From assembly GCF_014648115.1 (NCBI RefSeq), contig NZ_BMQM01000022.1, positions 7,255 through 71,254 on the forward strand: 64,000 nucleotides of DNA, read 5' to 3'. The notes beneath the pieces are model-generated. The model did not search any database. It was not told the DNA's origin and worked only from the letters and a program-made list of their open reading frames with translations. This stretch comes from Deinococcus seoulensis. Lineage in GTDB: Bacteria > Deinococcota > Deinococci > Deinococcales > Deinococcaceae. Each line of letters starts with the position of its first letter. Within the stretch, counting starts at the first letter, position 1. A program made the translations under genes and the position numbers. This document shows, piece after piece, positions 1 through 8,613 of this stretch.

Positions 1-1055
1 CTGACCTGCTGCACCTGATCCCGGAACCCGGCGATCAGCGTCTCGCGGCTGGGATGATCGGGGCGCGGCGCGCCGGGCGGCAGCAGGGCCTCCCAGGCGC
101 TGAAGGTGCTGGCGTGCAGCGTGGGAATCAGGGCGGGGGAGACCATGGCCCGCATGACCTCCCGGATGGAATCGGTACTGACCACGCGGGTGATGCCCAG
201 CCGGTACGCGATCTCGGCCGCCAGGAAGCTCTTGCCGGTGCCGCTCACGCCGCCCAGCAGCACGATCACCGGGCGCGGCGGCCGCCGGATCACGCGCAGC
301 AGGCGGTAGCGGGCGCTGACGTCCGGGCCGACCTCGTCCCGCAGCAGCGCCTCGACCTTCTCGCGGATCGCGGCGCGGCGCACCACGCGGTCCTCGCTGC
401 CCCGCAGGTCCCGCTGCGTGACGCGCGCCACCTTGCGCGCCACGTCCGGCGGCACGCCCGCCGCCAGCATGGACTGCACCAGAATCCCCTTACTGAACGG
501 CCCCGGCACCTCGCTGCCGCCGCTGATGACGCCCAGCTTGCCCCGGTTGTGTTGCAGGTAGCGGTAGGTGAGGCGCAGGTGCTCGCCGTAGTGTTCGGCC
601 AGGGCGTCCTCGGTCAGGCGGTCGATGGCCTCGGCACTCAGGGTCCGCACGCCCTGGCGGCGCAGGTTCACGTCCACGCTGCTGGCGGTCGCGTAGGCGT
701 CCTTGCCGGACAGCCCGGCGTCTTCCAGGGTGCGGGCCAGCACGCCCCGGCTGAACGGCAGGTCGCCCTTGCGGGCCGTGACGATGATGTCCACGAACGC
801 CGGGGTCTGCCGCGCCGCCTCCTGCGCCGTTTCGGGTCCGGCCAGATCATGGGCGACCTCGACCATCAGCGCCTGCAATTCGGCGGGACTGACCAGCGTG
901 CGCCGCGCCAGCCGCAGTTGCTGCTCGATGCGGCGCGCGGCGGCGGCCGCCACGCCCGCGTCGGCCCCGGCGTTCACCAGCGACTCGACCAGCAGGCCCC
1001 GGCTGAACGGGAAGGCGTGCCGGGCCGTGCCGATCCGCAGTTCCGGCTGACTCAC
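1..1055 (-). CDS. ATP-cone / 2-phosphoglycerate kinase-like protein, 3' end outside window
   Basis: Read on the minus strand from a GTG at 1055; the C-terminus lies beyond position 1. The first ~240 residues hold three repeats of a P-F-S-(R/K)-G-x-L-x(6-7)-AG pattern, the ATP-cone signature, at roughly residues 12, 97 and 190. A P-loop follows near residue 275 (GGVSGTGKS), then a short helix and a VVSTDSIRE stretch, as in 2-phosphoglycerate kinases that make 2,3-diphosphoglycerate in thermophilic archaea. The known kinases carry fewer cones, so the triple cone is unusual. The function is inferred from family resemblance: nucleotide-sensing cones feeding a small-molecule kinase. The GTG start is chosen because the frame opens there and the cone starts about 5 residues later. 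Confidence 0.75.
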   Translation of the reverse strand, partial: MSQPELRIGTARHAFPFSRGLLVESLVNAGADAGVAAAAARRIEQQLRLARRTLVSPAELQALMVEVAHDLAGPETAQEAARQTPAFVDIIVTARKGDLPFSRGVLARTLEDAGLSGKDAYATASSVDVNLRRQGVRTLSAEAIDRLTEDALAEHYGEHLRLTYRYLQHNRGKLGVISGGSEVPGPFSKGILVQSMLAAGVPPDVARKVARVTQRDLRGSEDRVVRRAAIREKVEALLRDEVGPDVSARYRLLRVIRRPPRPVIVLLGGVSGTGKSFLAAEIAYRLGITRVVSTDSIREVMRAMVSPALIPTLHASTFSAWEALLPPGAPRPDHPSRETLIAGFRDQVQQV

Positions 1056-1108
1056 ACGGGCTCCGGCCGGGCGGACGCCAGTGGCGGCGGGGCGGATGCC
1101 GGGCGGGC

Positions 1109-1162
1109 AGTGGACACCCCGGTGCCTGGGCGGGGCGTGAACGAAACCGACGGCGTCCGTAT
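1109..1162 (+). repeat. Remnant (3' half) of the dispersed ~135-bp palindromic repeat
   Basis: Aligns with the right half of the complete copy at 8614-8748: the inner stem region and the GTGAACGAAA...GTCCGTAT terminus are recognisable but several bases differ. The left half is missing. Confidence 0.6.
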
Positions 1163-1292
1163 CACGCGCCCCCCCGGTCAGGTGAGGCCCGGTCGGGTGG
1201 GGGGTCGCCGCGCAGGGAAGGGTGAAGACGGGTCATGCGCCGCAGTGTAACGTTCCGCCCCGGCCGGCGCGGCGCGTCTTCCGTGCGGGCGG

Positions 1293-1910
1293 TCAGTGGC
1301 GGGGCGGGTCGCGTTTGACGGCTCCTTCCAGCAGCAGGCTCAGGGCCAGCCGCATCTCCTCCTGCAGGGGGCGCTCGGTGCCGTAGGCGCTCCAGCGCAG
1401 CGCGACCATCAGGTACGTGTCGGCGATCAGGTTGCTGATGCGTTGCAGGCTCAGGTCGGTGCGCATCATGCCCGCTTGGTGCATGGGCCGCAGGATCAGC
1501 TCGATCACCTTGCTCAGCGGCAGCGCCTGGTACGCCGTGCGGGCGCGTTCCGGGTTGGGGTTCATGACCTCGTAGGCCAGCGGGGGGAACAGGTCGCGTT
1601 CGCGGGTGTTCTCGTCGGCCAGGCGGTCCCAGATCTCGTACAGCACCGTCAGGGGGGCGGCGCCGTCGTGCAGGCGGGCCTCGGCGTGGTCGCGCAGGCG
1701 GTTCATGACCTCGCTGCCGTAATCGAGCAGCACCGCTTCCTTGTACGGGTAGTAGTTGAAGAACGTGCCGCGCGACACGTTACTGGCCTTGGCGATGTCG
1801 GTGGCGGTGGTCGTCTGGAAGCCACCCCGCTTGAACAGGTCAATAGCGACGGTATAGATGCGGGCGCGGCGGCGCTCCTTCTGGCGTTCGCGCAGCGAGG
1901 TTGAATCCAT
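1293..1910 (-). CDS. TetR family transcriptional regulator
   Basis: 205 residues, the usual TetR length. Residues ~12-58 form the DNA-binding domain: a basic helix (REKQ-like RERQKERRRARI), then TTATDIAKASNVSRGTFFNYYPYKE, i.e. the typical helix-turn-helix with the F-x-N/H-Y-x-x-K-E end. The rest is a helical ligand-binding domain with no recognisable ligand signature. It stands alone, divergent from the polyphosphate glucokinase gene with 159 bp between starts, so it may regulate itself or that gene. The ligand is unknown. The ATG at 1910 sits 12 residues before the HTH domain, as expected. Confidence 0.9.
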   Translation of the reverse strand: MDSTSLRERQKERRRARIYTVAIDLFKRGGFQTTTATDIAKASNVSRGTFFNYYPYKEAVLLDYGSEVMNRLRDHAEARLHDGAAPLTVLYEIWDRLADENTRERDLFPPLAYEVMNPNPERARTAYQALPLSKVIELILRPMHQAGMMRTDLSLQRISNLIADTYLMVALRWSAYGTERPLQEEMRLALSLLLEGAVKRDPPRH

Positions 1911-2056
1911 GATCCGCACAGGATACTGCCACGGGTTCAAAATTACACCCCGTCCAATCTGATGCTGCCAATCTGGTGCAGCCGGACCCGGTGCCCGCCG
2001 CGCCCGGCAGAACGCGTCCGCCGGGGGGAGGCCCGGCACCCGCCCCCCACGTGCGG

Positions 2057-2062
2057 TACGCT
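2057..2062 (+). promoter_or_regulatory. Leaderless -10 element (TACGCT) of ppgK
   Basis: TACGCT lies 7 nt before the ATG at 2070, leaving no room for a ribosome-binding site; matches the TANNNT-N(5-8)-start pattern seen across the window. Confidence 0.6.
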
Positions 2063-2069
2063 GGGCCGC

Positions 2070-2930
2070 ATGAGCGTGATCCTCGGCATCGACATCGGCG
2101 GCAGCGGCATCAAGGGCGCGCCAGTGGACACCCGCACCGGCAAACTCGCCGGAGAACGCTGGCGCATCCCCACCCCCGAGGGCGCCGCGCCGGACGACGT
2201 GAAGAAGGTCGTGGCCGAACTTGTCGTGCACTTCGGGCTGCCGGGCGCGGTCGGCGTGACCTTCCCCGGCATCGTGCAGCGCGGCCGCACCCTGTCCGCC
2301 GCGAACGTTCACCCGGACTGGGTTGGCCTGGACGCCGACGCCCTGTTCAGCGAGGCGACCGGCCACGAGGTCCACCTGATCAACGACGCCGACGCCGCCG
2401 GACTGGCCGAGGCGCGCTTCGGGGCCGGGCAGGGCGTGCAGGGCACCGTGATGGTCCTGACCTTCGGCACCGGCATCGGCAGCGCCCTGATCCACAACGG
2501 CGTGCTGATCCCCAACACCGAACTCGGGCACCTGTGGCTGCGCGACAAGCACGCCGAGAGCTGGGCGTCCGACCGCGCCCGCGAACTGGACGACCTGAAC
2601 TGGAAACAGTGGAGCAAACGCGCCAGCACCTACCTGCAACACCTGGAACTGCTGTTCAGCCCGGACCTGTTCATCATCGGCGGCGGCGTCAGCAAGAAAG
2701 CCGACAAGTGGCAGGACCACCTGAACGTCGAACGCAGCCGCGTCGTGCCCGCCACCCTCCTGAACGAGGCCGGGATCATCGGGGCCGCCATGATGGCCGC
2801 CCGTCACGCAGAACCGGCCGCCGGGACGCCCGCCTCACCGGCACCGGCCCCTGAAGGCCAGCCCACCCCCCGCCAGACCTCGACCCGCAAGACTTCGGCC
2901 CGCAAGGCCCCTGCCCGCAAGAAAGCCTGA
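2070..2930 (+). CDS. ppgK: Polyphosphate glucokinase (ROK family)
   Basis: 286 residues. The N-terminus has the ROK/ASKHA phosphate-1 loop (GIDIGGSGIKGA), a second loop LTFGTGIGSALI near residue 130, and the NTELGHL motif that is characteristic of bacterial polyphosphate glucokinases. It should phosphorylate glucose in the cytosol with polyphosphate (and possibly ATP) as donor. The last ~40 residues are an Ala/Pro/Lys/Arg-rich tail with repeated (T/S)-x-RK-(T/A) units, which is not part of the catalytic fold and might bind polyphosphate or nucleic acid (inference). The ATG at 2070 is chosen because a TACGCT hexamer precedes it by 7 nt and the phosphate loop begins 5 residues in. Confidence 0.92.
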   Translation: MSVILGIDIGGSGIKGAPVDTRTGKLAGERWRIPTPEGAAPDDVKKVVAELVVHFGLPGAVGVTFPGIVQRGRTLSAANVHPDWVGLDADALFSEATGHEVHLINDADAAGLAEARFGAGQGVQGTVMVLTFGTGIGSALIHNGVLIPNTELGHLWLRDKHAESWASDRARELDDLNWKQWSKRASTYLQHLELLFSPDLFIIGGGVSKKADKWQDHLNVERSRVVPATLLNEAGIIGAAMMAARHAEPAAGTPASPAPAPEGQPTPRQTSTRKTSARKAPARKKA

Positions 2931-2986
2931 ACCGTCCAGGGGCGTCAGCCGGGAACCCGCAGTGGCGTGCCCCCGTACCGGGCAGC

Positions 2987-3721
2987 ATGGGATTCCTGAA
3001 AAAGATGATGGCCGCCATCGGTGTGGGCGGCGCGAAGGTCGACGCCCGCGTGAACAACCCCAGCCTGCGGGCCGGGGACACCCTGACCGGCGTGCTGGCC
3101 GTGCAGGGCGGCAGCGTCGAGCAGCGCATCGAACGCATCAACCTGGGGCTCGCCACCCGCTACCGGCACGACGACACCCACGTCACGCACCAGCTGACCC
3201 GGCAGGCGGTCGTGCCGGCCTTCGACCTGCGGGCCGGCGAGACCCGCGAGTTCCCGTTCAGCCTGCCCGTCCCGCTCGACACGCCGCTGTCGCTGCCCGG
3301 CACGCAGGTGTGGCTCGCCACGGACGCCGACATCGCCGGGGCGGCCGACCCTGGCGATCAGGATCACCTGCAGATCCTGCCCAGCCGCGAGGCGGAAACG
3401 CTGATCCTGGCCGCGCAGCGCCTGGGCTTCAGTCTGAGCGGCAGCGAGATCGAACACCACCATGGCCGTATCGCGCAGGAACTCGCCTTCCGCCCGCCGC
3501 ACGGGCAGTACCGCATCGCCGAGGTCGAGATGATGCTGTTCCACACGGGCGGCGGCCTGGACGTGATCCTGGAGGTGGACCGCCGCGCGACCGGCGTGGC
3601 CAGCCTGTTCACCAGCGAGTTCGAGCAGCGCGGCCGCTGGAACCTGGGCGCGCATACGCTGGCGCAGGGACCGGACGCCGTGGCCCGCGAACTGGAGGCC
3701 CGCATCCGCGCCCTGCTGTGA
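2987..3721 (+). CDS. Spo0M-like (SpoOM family) protein
   Basis: 244 residues, close to the family norm. The N-terminus MGFLKKMMAAIGVGGAKVDA and the following stretch of beta strands (LRAGDTLTGVLAVQGG, an E-F-P-F-S-L strand after a REF turn) match the sporulation-control Spo0M family, an arrestin-like fold. Deinococcus does not sporulate, so the name reflects homology only; in other bacteria such proteins are linked to cell-surface or cytoskeletal functions. Cytosolic, no signal peptide. The 3' end, including the stop codon, runs into a four-unit tandem repeat. Confidence 0.85.
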   Translation: MGFLKKMMAAIGVGGAKVDARVNNPSLRAGDTLTGVLAVQGGSVEQRIERINLGLATRYRHDDTHVTHQLTRQAVVPAFDLRAGETREFPFSLPVPLDTPLSLPGTQVWLATDADIAGAADPGDQDHLQILPSREAETLILAAQRLGFSLSGSEIEHHHGRIAQELAFRPPHGQYRIAEVEMMLFHTGGGLDVILEVDRRATGVASLFTSEFEQRGRWNLGAHTLAQGPDAVARELEARIRALL

Positions 3722-3765
3722 TGGCCCTGCTGTAACGGCCCTGCTGTAACGGCCCTGTTGTACCC
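3710..3765 (+). repeat. Four tandem 14-bp units (GCCCTGCTGTRAYG)
   Basis: Units begin at 3710, 3724, 3738 and 3752; the last is diverged and incomplete. The first unit contains the stop codon of the Spo0M-like gene. Because 14 is not a multiple of 3, unit number changes alter which frame meets the TGA/TAA in each unit. Confidence 0.8.
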
Positions 3766-3796
3766 CCCTTGATGGCAGCCCCCGCGCCGCGCGGCG

Positions 3797-3802
3797 TAGC
3801 AT
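3797..3802 (+). promoter_or_regulatory. Leaderless -10 element (TAGCAT)
   Basis: TAGCAT is 7 nt upstream of the ATG at 3810. It overlaps the alternative ATG at 3801, which argues for the second ATG as the real start. Confidence 0.55.
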
Positions 3803-3809
3803 GCCGCCC

Positions 3810-4982
3810 ATGACCGACCACGCCGACCCGCTCGCTCCCCGCCTGCTCACCTGCGACGTGCTGTTCACCGGCATGGGGGGCGCGCAGTCGCCGGGCGGCG
3901 TGGTCGTGGTGGGCGGCACGGTCGCCGCGACGGGTGACCCGGCCGCGCTGCGCGCCTCGTACCCGCACGCGCGTGAGGAAGCGGTGGGCGGTGTGATCGC
4001 GCCGCCGCCCGTGAACGCCCACACGCACCTGGACATGAGCCGCTACGAGTTCACGGCCCTGCCGTACTTCCGCTGGATTCCGGAGGTGGTCGTCCCGCAA
4101 CGCGAGAAACGCAGCGTGGAGGCCGCCCTGCACGGCGCGGACACGCTGCGCGACCTGGGGACGGGCGGCGTGGGCGACATCGTGTACATGCACGCCCCGG
4201 AGGTCATGGACGCCCTGCTGGCCCGCGAGGACCTGAGCGGCGTCCTGTACTACGAGGCGCTGGGCACCTTCCCCGACAGGGCGGACGACATCTTCCGCAC
4301 CATCCGCGAGCGCCTTGAACGCTGGCGCCGCCTGGAACGCCCCGGCGGGCCGCGCGTGGGCCTGTCCCCTCACACGCCGCACACCGTCAGCCACCGCCTG
4401 ATGCGGCTGCTGTGCGAGTACGCCGCCGGCGAGGGCCTGCCCATTCAGATCCACGTGGCCGAGCACCCCGCCGAGCACGACCTGTACACGCGCGGCGGTG
4501 GCCCCATCTGGGACAACCGGCTGGCACCCTTCTACCCCGACACCTTCGCGGAGGTGATCGGGCGGGAACCGGAACCCGGCCTGACACCCGTGCGCTACCT
4601 GGACGAACTGGGCGTGCTGAACGCGAAACCCACCCTGATCCACATGGTGAACGTCACCCCGGACGACATCGCCCGCGTGGCCCGCGCGGGCAGCGCCGTC
4701 GTCACCTGCCCGCGCAGCAACCACCACCTGGAATGCGGCGTGTTCCCCTGGGCGGCCTTCGCGGCGGCCGGGGTGGAGATCGCGCTGGGCACCGACTCCG
4801 TCGCCAGTGGCGGCTCGCTGGACGTGCGCGAGGACGTGGCGTTCGCCCGCACGCTGTACCCCACCCTGGACCCGCGAGTGATCGTGCGCGCCGCCGTGAA
4901 AGGCGGCCACCGCGTGCTGGGCAGCCGCGCGCCGTTCATCCGCCGGGGCGAGGCCTGGAACGAGGCGTATCTCTGGCGCTGA
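3810..4982 (+). CDS. Amidohydrolase / aminodeoxyfutalosine deaminase-like
   Basis: 390 residues of the metal-dependent amidohydrolase superfamily. Metal ligands visible: the NAHTHLD motif (H-x-H), a later IHVAEH and the LGTDSVASGGSLD aspartate. The CPRSNHHLECGVFPW segment and SPHTPHTVS loop resemble deaminases acting on adenosine-type substrates. Deinococcus makes menaquinone by the futalosine route, so aminodeoxyfutalosine deaminase is a fitting guess; guanine deaminase or 5'-deoxyadenosine deaminase are alternatives. The ATG at 3810 is preferred over 3801 because of the overlapping -10 element. A hairpin terminator follows. Confidence 0.8.
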   Translation: MTDHADPLAPRLLTCDVLFTGMGGAQSPGGVVVVGGTVAATGDPAALRASYPHAREEAVGGVIAPPPVNAHTHLDMSRYEFTALPYFRWIPEVVVPQREKRSVEAALHGADTLRDLGTGGVGDIVYMHAPEVMDALLAREDLSGVLYYEALGTFPDRADDIFRTIRERLERWRRLERPGGPRVGLSPHTPHTVSHRLMRLLCEYAAGEGLPIQIHVAEHPAEHDLYTRGGGPIWDNRLAPFYPDTFAEVIGREPEPGLTPVRYLDELGVLNAKPTLIHMVNVTPDDIARVARAGSAVVTCPRSNHHLECGVFPWAAFAAAGVEIALGTDSVASGGSLDVREDVAFARTLYPTLDPRVIVRAAVKGGHRVLGSRAPFIRRGEAWNEAYLWR

Positions 4983-5006
4983 CGGGCGCACCCGGAGCGC
5001 AACGGA

Positions 5007-5040
5007 AACGGCCCGGACTCGCGCTGAATCCGGGCCGTTC
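5007..5040 (+). terminator. Hairpin after the amidohydrolase gene
   Basis: An 11-bp perfect inverted repeat, AACGGCCCGGA / TCCGGGCCGTT, separated by 11 nt, 25 bp after the stop codon. There is no strong T-run. Confidence 0.65.
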
Positions 5041-5057
5041 CTAGCAGCCGAGCCCTG

Positions 5058-5190
5058 TACGGATTCCGTCTGTTTCGTTGACAGATCGGAACACCACCGA
5101 TCTGCCAACTCCACGTCCGGAACCCGTTTTACTCCTACTCGCTCCGCTCGGATTGAATAGCTTTACAAGCCATTCAATCCGAGTCCGTAT
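5058..5190 (-). repeat. Dispersed palindromic repeat, near-complete copy
   Basis: 133 bp in minus orientation. Termini are TACGGATTCCG... and ...GAGTCCGTAT, an imperfect inverted pair; internal stems include the ATTGAAT...ATTCAAT pair. On the minus strand it begins at the TAA stop of the lipoprotein gene that ends at 5190. Confidence 0.9.
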
Positions 5191-5657
5191 TACTGGCTGA
5201 CGTTCGCCTCGCAGGTGCCGTTCACGACGGTCTTTCCGCCGCGCTGCATGGTCAGGCGACCCTGGAACGGCAGGGCCAGCGGTGTGCTCACGTCGCAGAT
5301 GTAGGTGTTGGTGTCCTCGGCGATCCAGGTGAAGCTCAGGGTGCGGGCGTCCGGGCGGTACAGCGCCATGCCGAACCCTGCGCGGGCGTCCTGCTGGGCG
5401 CTCAGGCGGTCGCGTTCGCTGACGCTGGCCTTGCCTGCCGGGACGGTCACGAGGTCCGGAATGCCGATGGTGGCCGTCACGGTGCGCCCGTCGATGGGAC
5501 CGCTGACCGTCCAGGTCTGCCCGACGACCAGTGGCCCGGCACTCAGGGGTGCGGGGCCGTCCTGGTCGCGGGCGGCCAGCATGGCGGACACCGGAGCGCA
5601 GGAGGCCAGCAGGGAGGACAGGATCAGGACGGCGGGCAGCAGGACGCGGGAGTTCAT
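5190..5657 (-). CDS. Lipoprotein of a GQxW family (member 1)
   Basis: 155 residues. Residues 1-19 are a lipoprotein signal peptide ending in the lipobox LLASC, so the mature protein is expected to be membrane-anchored by a lipidated cysteine. After ~30 residues comes VGQTWTVSG. The C-terminal part has a strand pattern LSFTWIAEDTNTYICDV and ends GTCEANVSQ, giving two cysteines that could pair. The same three landmarks occur in the proteins at 18729 and 60781/61756, so these are paralogues. Function unknown. The ATG at 5657 is fixed by TATGCT 6 nt upstream. Confidence 0.8.
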   Translation of the reverse strand: MNSRVLLPAVLILSSLLASCAPVSAMLAARDQDGPAPLSAGPLVVGQTWTVSGPIDGRTVTATIGIPDLVTVPAGKASVSERDRLSAQQDARAGFGMALYRPDARTLSFTWIAEDTNTYICDVSTPLALPFQGRLTMQRGGKTVVNGTCEANVSQ

Positions 5658-5663
5658 GCTGCG

Positions 5664-5669
5664 AGCATA
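5664..5669 (-). promoter_or_regulatory. Leaderless -10 element (TATGCT)
   Basis: On the minus strand, 6 nt before the ATG at 5657. Confidence 0.55.
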
Positions 5670-5885
5670 CGGGTCTGGTCCGGGCGGCAGTTGAATGGTT
5701 TGTGAACACCGTTCACGCCGGGCGTCCCGGTGTGTCCGTCCAGGCCGCCGGGGCGACAGGCCCCATGACCGGAGTCCGTGGCAGCCGCGCCTGAAGCGGA
5801 CATTCATGGTGTCTGAGCGTTTGCGGCTCAAGTTGCTTATGCGCGCCTCACTGAAATCCGAACGTGTGCGGGGCGCGCCGCGCGT

Positions 5886-5891
5886 TATACT
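5886..5891 (+). promoter_or_regulatory. Leaderless -10 element (TATACT) of secA
   Basis: TATACT is 8 nt upstream of the ATG at 5900; no ribosome-binding sequence lies between. Confidence 0.6.
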
Positions 5892-5899
5892 CGCTTGTC

Positions 5900-8509
5900 A
5901 TGTTCCGTGTCCTGAACAAATTATTCGATAACAACCAGCGCGACGTGGCGCAGATCGTGAAGACGGTCGTGCAACCCGTGAACGCCCTGGAAGAAGAAAC
6001 CATGAAAGTGGAAGATCTCGCCGCAGCCTTCATGGACCTGCGCCGCCGCGTTCAGGAGGGCGGCGAGACCCTCGATGACGTGGTCGTTCCCGCCTTCGCG
6101 CTGATCCGCGAGGCGGGCCGCCGCTCCATCGGCAAACGCCACTACGACGTGCAGCTGATCGGCGGGTACGCCCTGCACAAGGGCCGCATCGCGGAGATGC
6201 GCACCGGCGAGGGCAAGACCCTGGTCGCCACGCTGGCCCTCGCCCTGAACGCGCTGGAAGGACGCGGCGCGCACCTCGTGACCTCCAACGACTACCTCGC
6301 GCGGGTCGGCATGGAAGAAATGAGCCTGCTGTACCGCACGCTGGGCCTGACCGTCGGCCTTGCCAGCCGCGAACTGCAACCCGCGCAGAAGCAGGCCGCG
6401 TACGCCTGCGACATCACGTACGTCACGAACAGCGAACTGGGCTTCGACTACCTGCGCGACAACATGGCCCAGAGCCGCGAGGCCCTCGCCCTGCGCGCCG
6501 AGCACCCCCTGAACTTCGCCATCGTGGACGAGGTGGACTCCATCCTGATCGACGAGGCCCGCACGCCCCTGATCATCAGCGGACAGGCCGAGAAGGCCAC
6601 CGACCTGTACTACGTGTACGCCAAACTGATCCGCCGCCTCCAGAAAGGCGAACCCGCCGAACCCGGCGTACGCACCGAACCGACCGGCGACTACACCATC
6701 GACGAGAAGAGCAAACAGGTGCACCTGACCGAGGGCGGCATCAGCAAGATCGAGCGCCTGCTGAGCCTCGGGGACCTGTACAGCCCCGAGAACATGGACA
6801 AGGCCCACATGATCACCCAGGCCATCCGCGCCCGCGAACTGTACCAGCGCGAGAAGGACTACATCGTGAACGCCGAGGGCGAGGTCGTCATCGTCGACGA
6901 GTTCACGGGCCGCTCCATGCCCGGCCGCCGCTACGGCGAGGGCCTGCACCAGGCCATCGAGGCCAAGGAAGGCGTGAAGATCGAGAACGAGAACCAGACG
7001 CTCGCGACCATCACGTACCAGAACTTCTTCCGCCTGTACAACAAATTCTCCGGCATGACCGGCACCGCCAAGACCGAGGAGAAGGAATTCCTCGACATCT
7101 ACGGCAGCGACGTGCTGGTCATCCCCACCAACAAGGCCATCCTGCGTAAGGACGCCGAGGACCTCGTGTACCGCACCCGCCTGGGCAAGTACAACGCCGT
7201 CGTGCAGGAAGTCGTGGAACTCCACGCGACCGGCCGCCCCGTCCTGATCGGCACGGCCAGCATCGTCACCAGCGAACAGCTCAGCGGCCTCCTCACGCAG
7301 GCCGGCGTGAAACACAGCGTCCTGAACGCCAAGTTCGAGGCGCAGGAAGCCAGCATCATCGCGCAGGCCGGCCGCTCGGGCACCGTCACCATCGCCACCA
7401 ACATGGCCGGGCGCGGCACCGACATCATGCTCGGCGGGAACGCCGAATTCATCCTGGGTGAAGCCATCGAGCAGAACTTCGGCATCAGCCGCTTCACCCC
7501 CGAAGCCGAAGCCTTCATCAAGGCCGTCAGCCGCCAGGACGAGAACGCCGTGCAGGCCGGCATGCTGATCCCCGGCATGACTGAGGAGTTCGCCCGGCAG
7601 GCCCTGCAGGTGCAGGCCGACATTCTCGCCGACCGGCAGAAGGTCAAGGACATCGGCGGGCTGCACATCATCGGCACGGAACGCCACGAGAGCCGCCGCA
7701 TCGACAACCAGCTGCGCGGCCGCGCCGGACGCCAGGGCGACCCCGGCAGCAGCCGCTTCTACGTGTCGTTCGAGGACGACCTGATGCGCCTGTTCGCCAA
7801 CGACCGCGTGATCGCCATGATGGACCGCCTCGGCATGGACGACAGCCAGCCCATCGAGGCGAAAATGGTCACCGGCGCCATCGAGAAAGCGCAGGCGCGC
7901 GTCGAGGACCGCAACTTCAGCACCCGTAAACAACTGCTGGAATTCGACAACGTTATGAGCAAGCAGCGCGACACCATCTACGCCCAGCGCCGCGAGGTGC
8001 TGCTCGGGCCGGACAGCGACGTCGAGGAAAGCACCGAGGGCATGATCGCCGACTACGTCGACATGCAACTCGCCACGCACCTGCCCGCCGAGGCCAGCCA
8101 CGACGAATGGGACACCGAAGCCCTGAAAGCCGCCATGCTGGACGCCATTCCGCAACTGGAAACCTTCGACTTCGAGGCGCTGCGCAGCATGAGCCCGGCC
8201 GACGCGCAGGACACCATGCTCAAGGCCGTCGCCGACGCGCACGACGCCCGCCGCGACGAACTGGGCAACACCATGCTCATCAGCCTCGCCCGCTACGTGC
8301 TGCTCCAGACCGTCGACCAGCACTGGAAAGAGCACCTGCACAACATGGACGTCCTGCGCCAGGGCATCGGCCTGCGCGGCTACGGACAGCGCGACCCGTT
8401 CACCGAATACAAGTTCGAAGCGACCAACATGTTCAACGAGATGATCGACAACCTGAAAACGGACGTCACCAAGTTCATCTTCCGAATGCAGTTCGGTCAG
8501 ACCGGGTAA
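5900..8509 (+). CDS. secA: Preprotein translocase ATPase SecA
   Basis: 869 residues. The cytosolic ATPase that drives Sec-dependent export through SecYEG. Visible landmarks: MRTGEGKTLVA (Walker A, ~residue 97), IVDEVDSILIDEAR (Walker B, ~209), the preprotein cross-linking region after it, TNMAGRGTDI (~507), and LRGRAGRQGDPGSSRFY (motif VI, ~605), then the helical scaffold. The protein ends FIFRMQFGQTG and has no C-terminal Cys-rich zinc-binding tail (C-x-C-x8-C-H/C), which many SecA proteins use to bind SecB. The ATG at 5900 is set by TATACT 8 nt upstream. Followed by a very strong hairpin. Confidence 0.98.
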   Translation: MFRVLNKLFDNNQRDVAQIVKTVVQPVNALEEETMKVEDLAAAFMDLRRRVQEGGETLDDVVVPAFALIREAGRRSIGKRHYDVQLIGGYALHKGRIAEMRTGEGKTLVATLALALNALEGRGAHLVTSNDYLARVGMEEMSLLYRTLGLTVGLASRELQPAQKQAAYACDITYVTNSELGFDYLRDNMAQSREALALRAEHPLNFAIVDEVDSILIDEARTPLIISGQAEKATDLYYVYAKLIRRLQKGEPAEPGVRTEPTGDYTIDEKSKQVHLTEGGISKIERLLSLGDLYSPENMDKAHMITQAIRARELYQREKDYIVNAEGEVVIVDEFTGRSMPGRRYGEGLHQAIEAKEGVKIENENQTLATITYQNFFRLYNKFSGMTGTAKTEEKEFLDIYGSDVLVIPTNKAILRKDAEDLVYRTRLGKYNAVVQEVVELHATGRPVLIGTASIVTSEQLSGLLTQAGVKHSVLNAKFEAQEASIIAQAGRSGTVTIATNMAGRGTDIMLGGNAEFILGEAIEQNFGISRFTPEAEAFIKAVSRQDENAVQAGMLIPGMTEEFARQALQVQADILADRQKVKDIGGLHIIGTERHESRRIDNQLRGRAGRQGDPGSSRFYVSFEDDLMRLFANDRVIAMMDRLGMDDSQPIEAKMVTGAIEKAQARVEDRNFSTRKQLLEFDNVMSKQRDTIYAQRREVLLGPDSDVEESTEGMIADYVDMQLATHLPAEASHDEWDTEALKAAMLDAIPQLETFDFEALRSMSPADAQDTMLKAVADAHDARRDELGNTMLISLARYVLLQTVDQHWKEHLHNMDVLRQGIGLRGYGQRDPFTEYKFEATNMFNEMIDNLKTDVTKFIFRMQFGQTG

Positions 8510-8539
8510 TCCGGGCTCGGTACCCGCAGGCATACAGAG

Positions 8540-8588
8540 CAGAGGCAGGGGCAGAGGCGGCACGCTCCTGCCTCTGCCCCTGCCTCTG
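8540..8588 (+). terminator. 19-bp hairpin after secA
   Basis: Perfect 19-bp stem (CAGAGGCAGGGGCAGAGGC and its complement) with an 11-nt loop, 30 bp after the secA stop. Each arm is itself made of a repeated GCAGAGGC/GGCAGGGG pattern. No T-run. Confidence 0.75.
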
Positions 8589-8613
8589 TCCTTCATGGCG
8601 CACTTCATGGCTC

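Noticed and set aside
1293..2807. Long minus-strand frame that would extend the TetR gene N-terminally
   Set aside because: The extension is antisense to ppgK; TetR domain and length fit a start at 1910.
5921..8608. 895-codon open frame opposite secA
   Set aside because: Antisense shadow caused by high G+C at third positions; the plus strand encodes a full SecA with all motifs.
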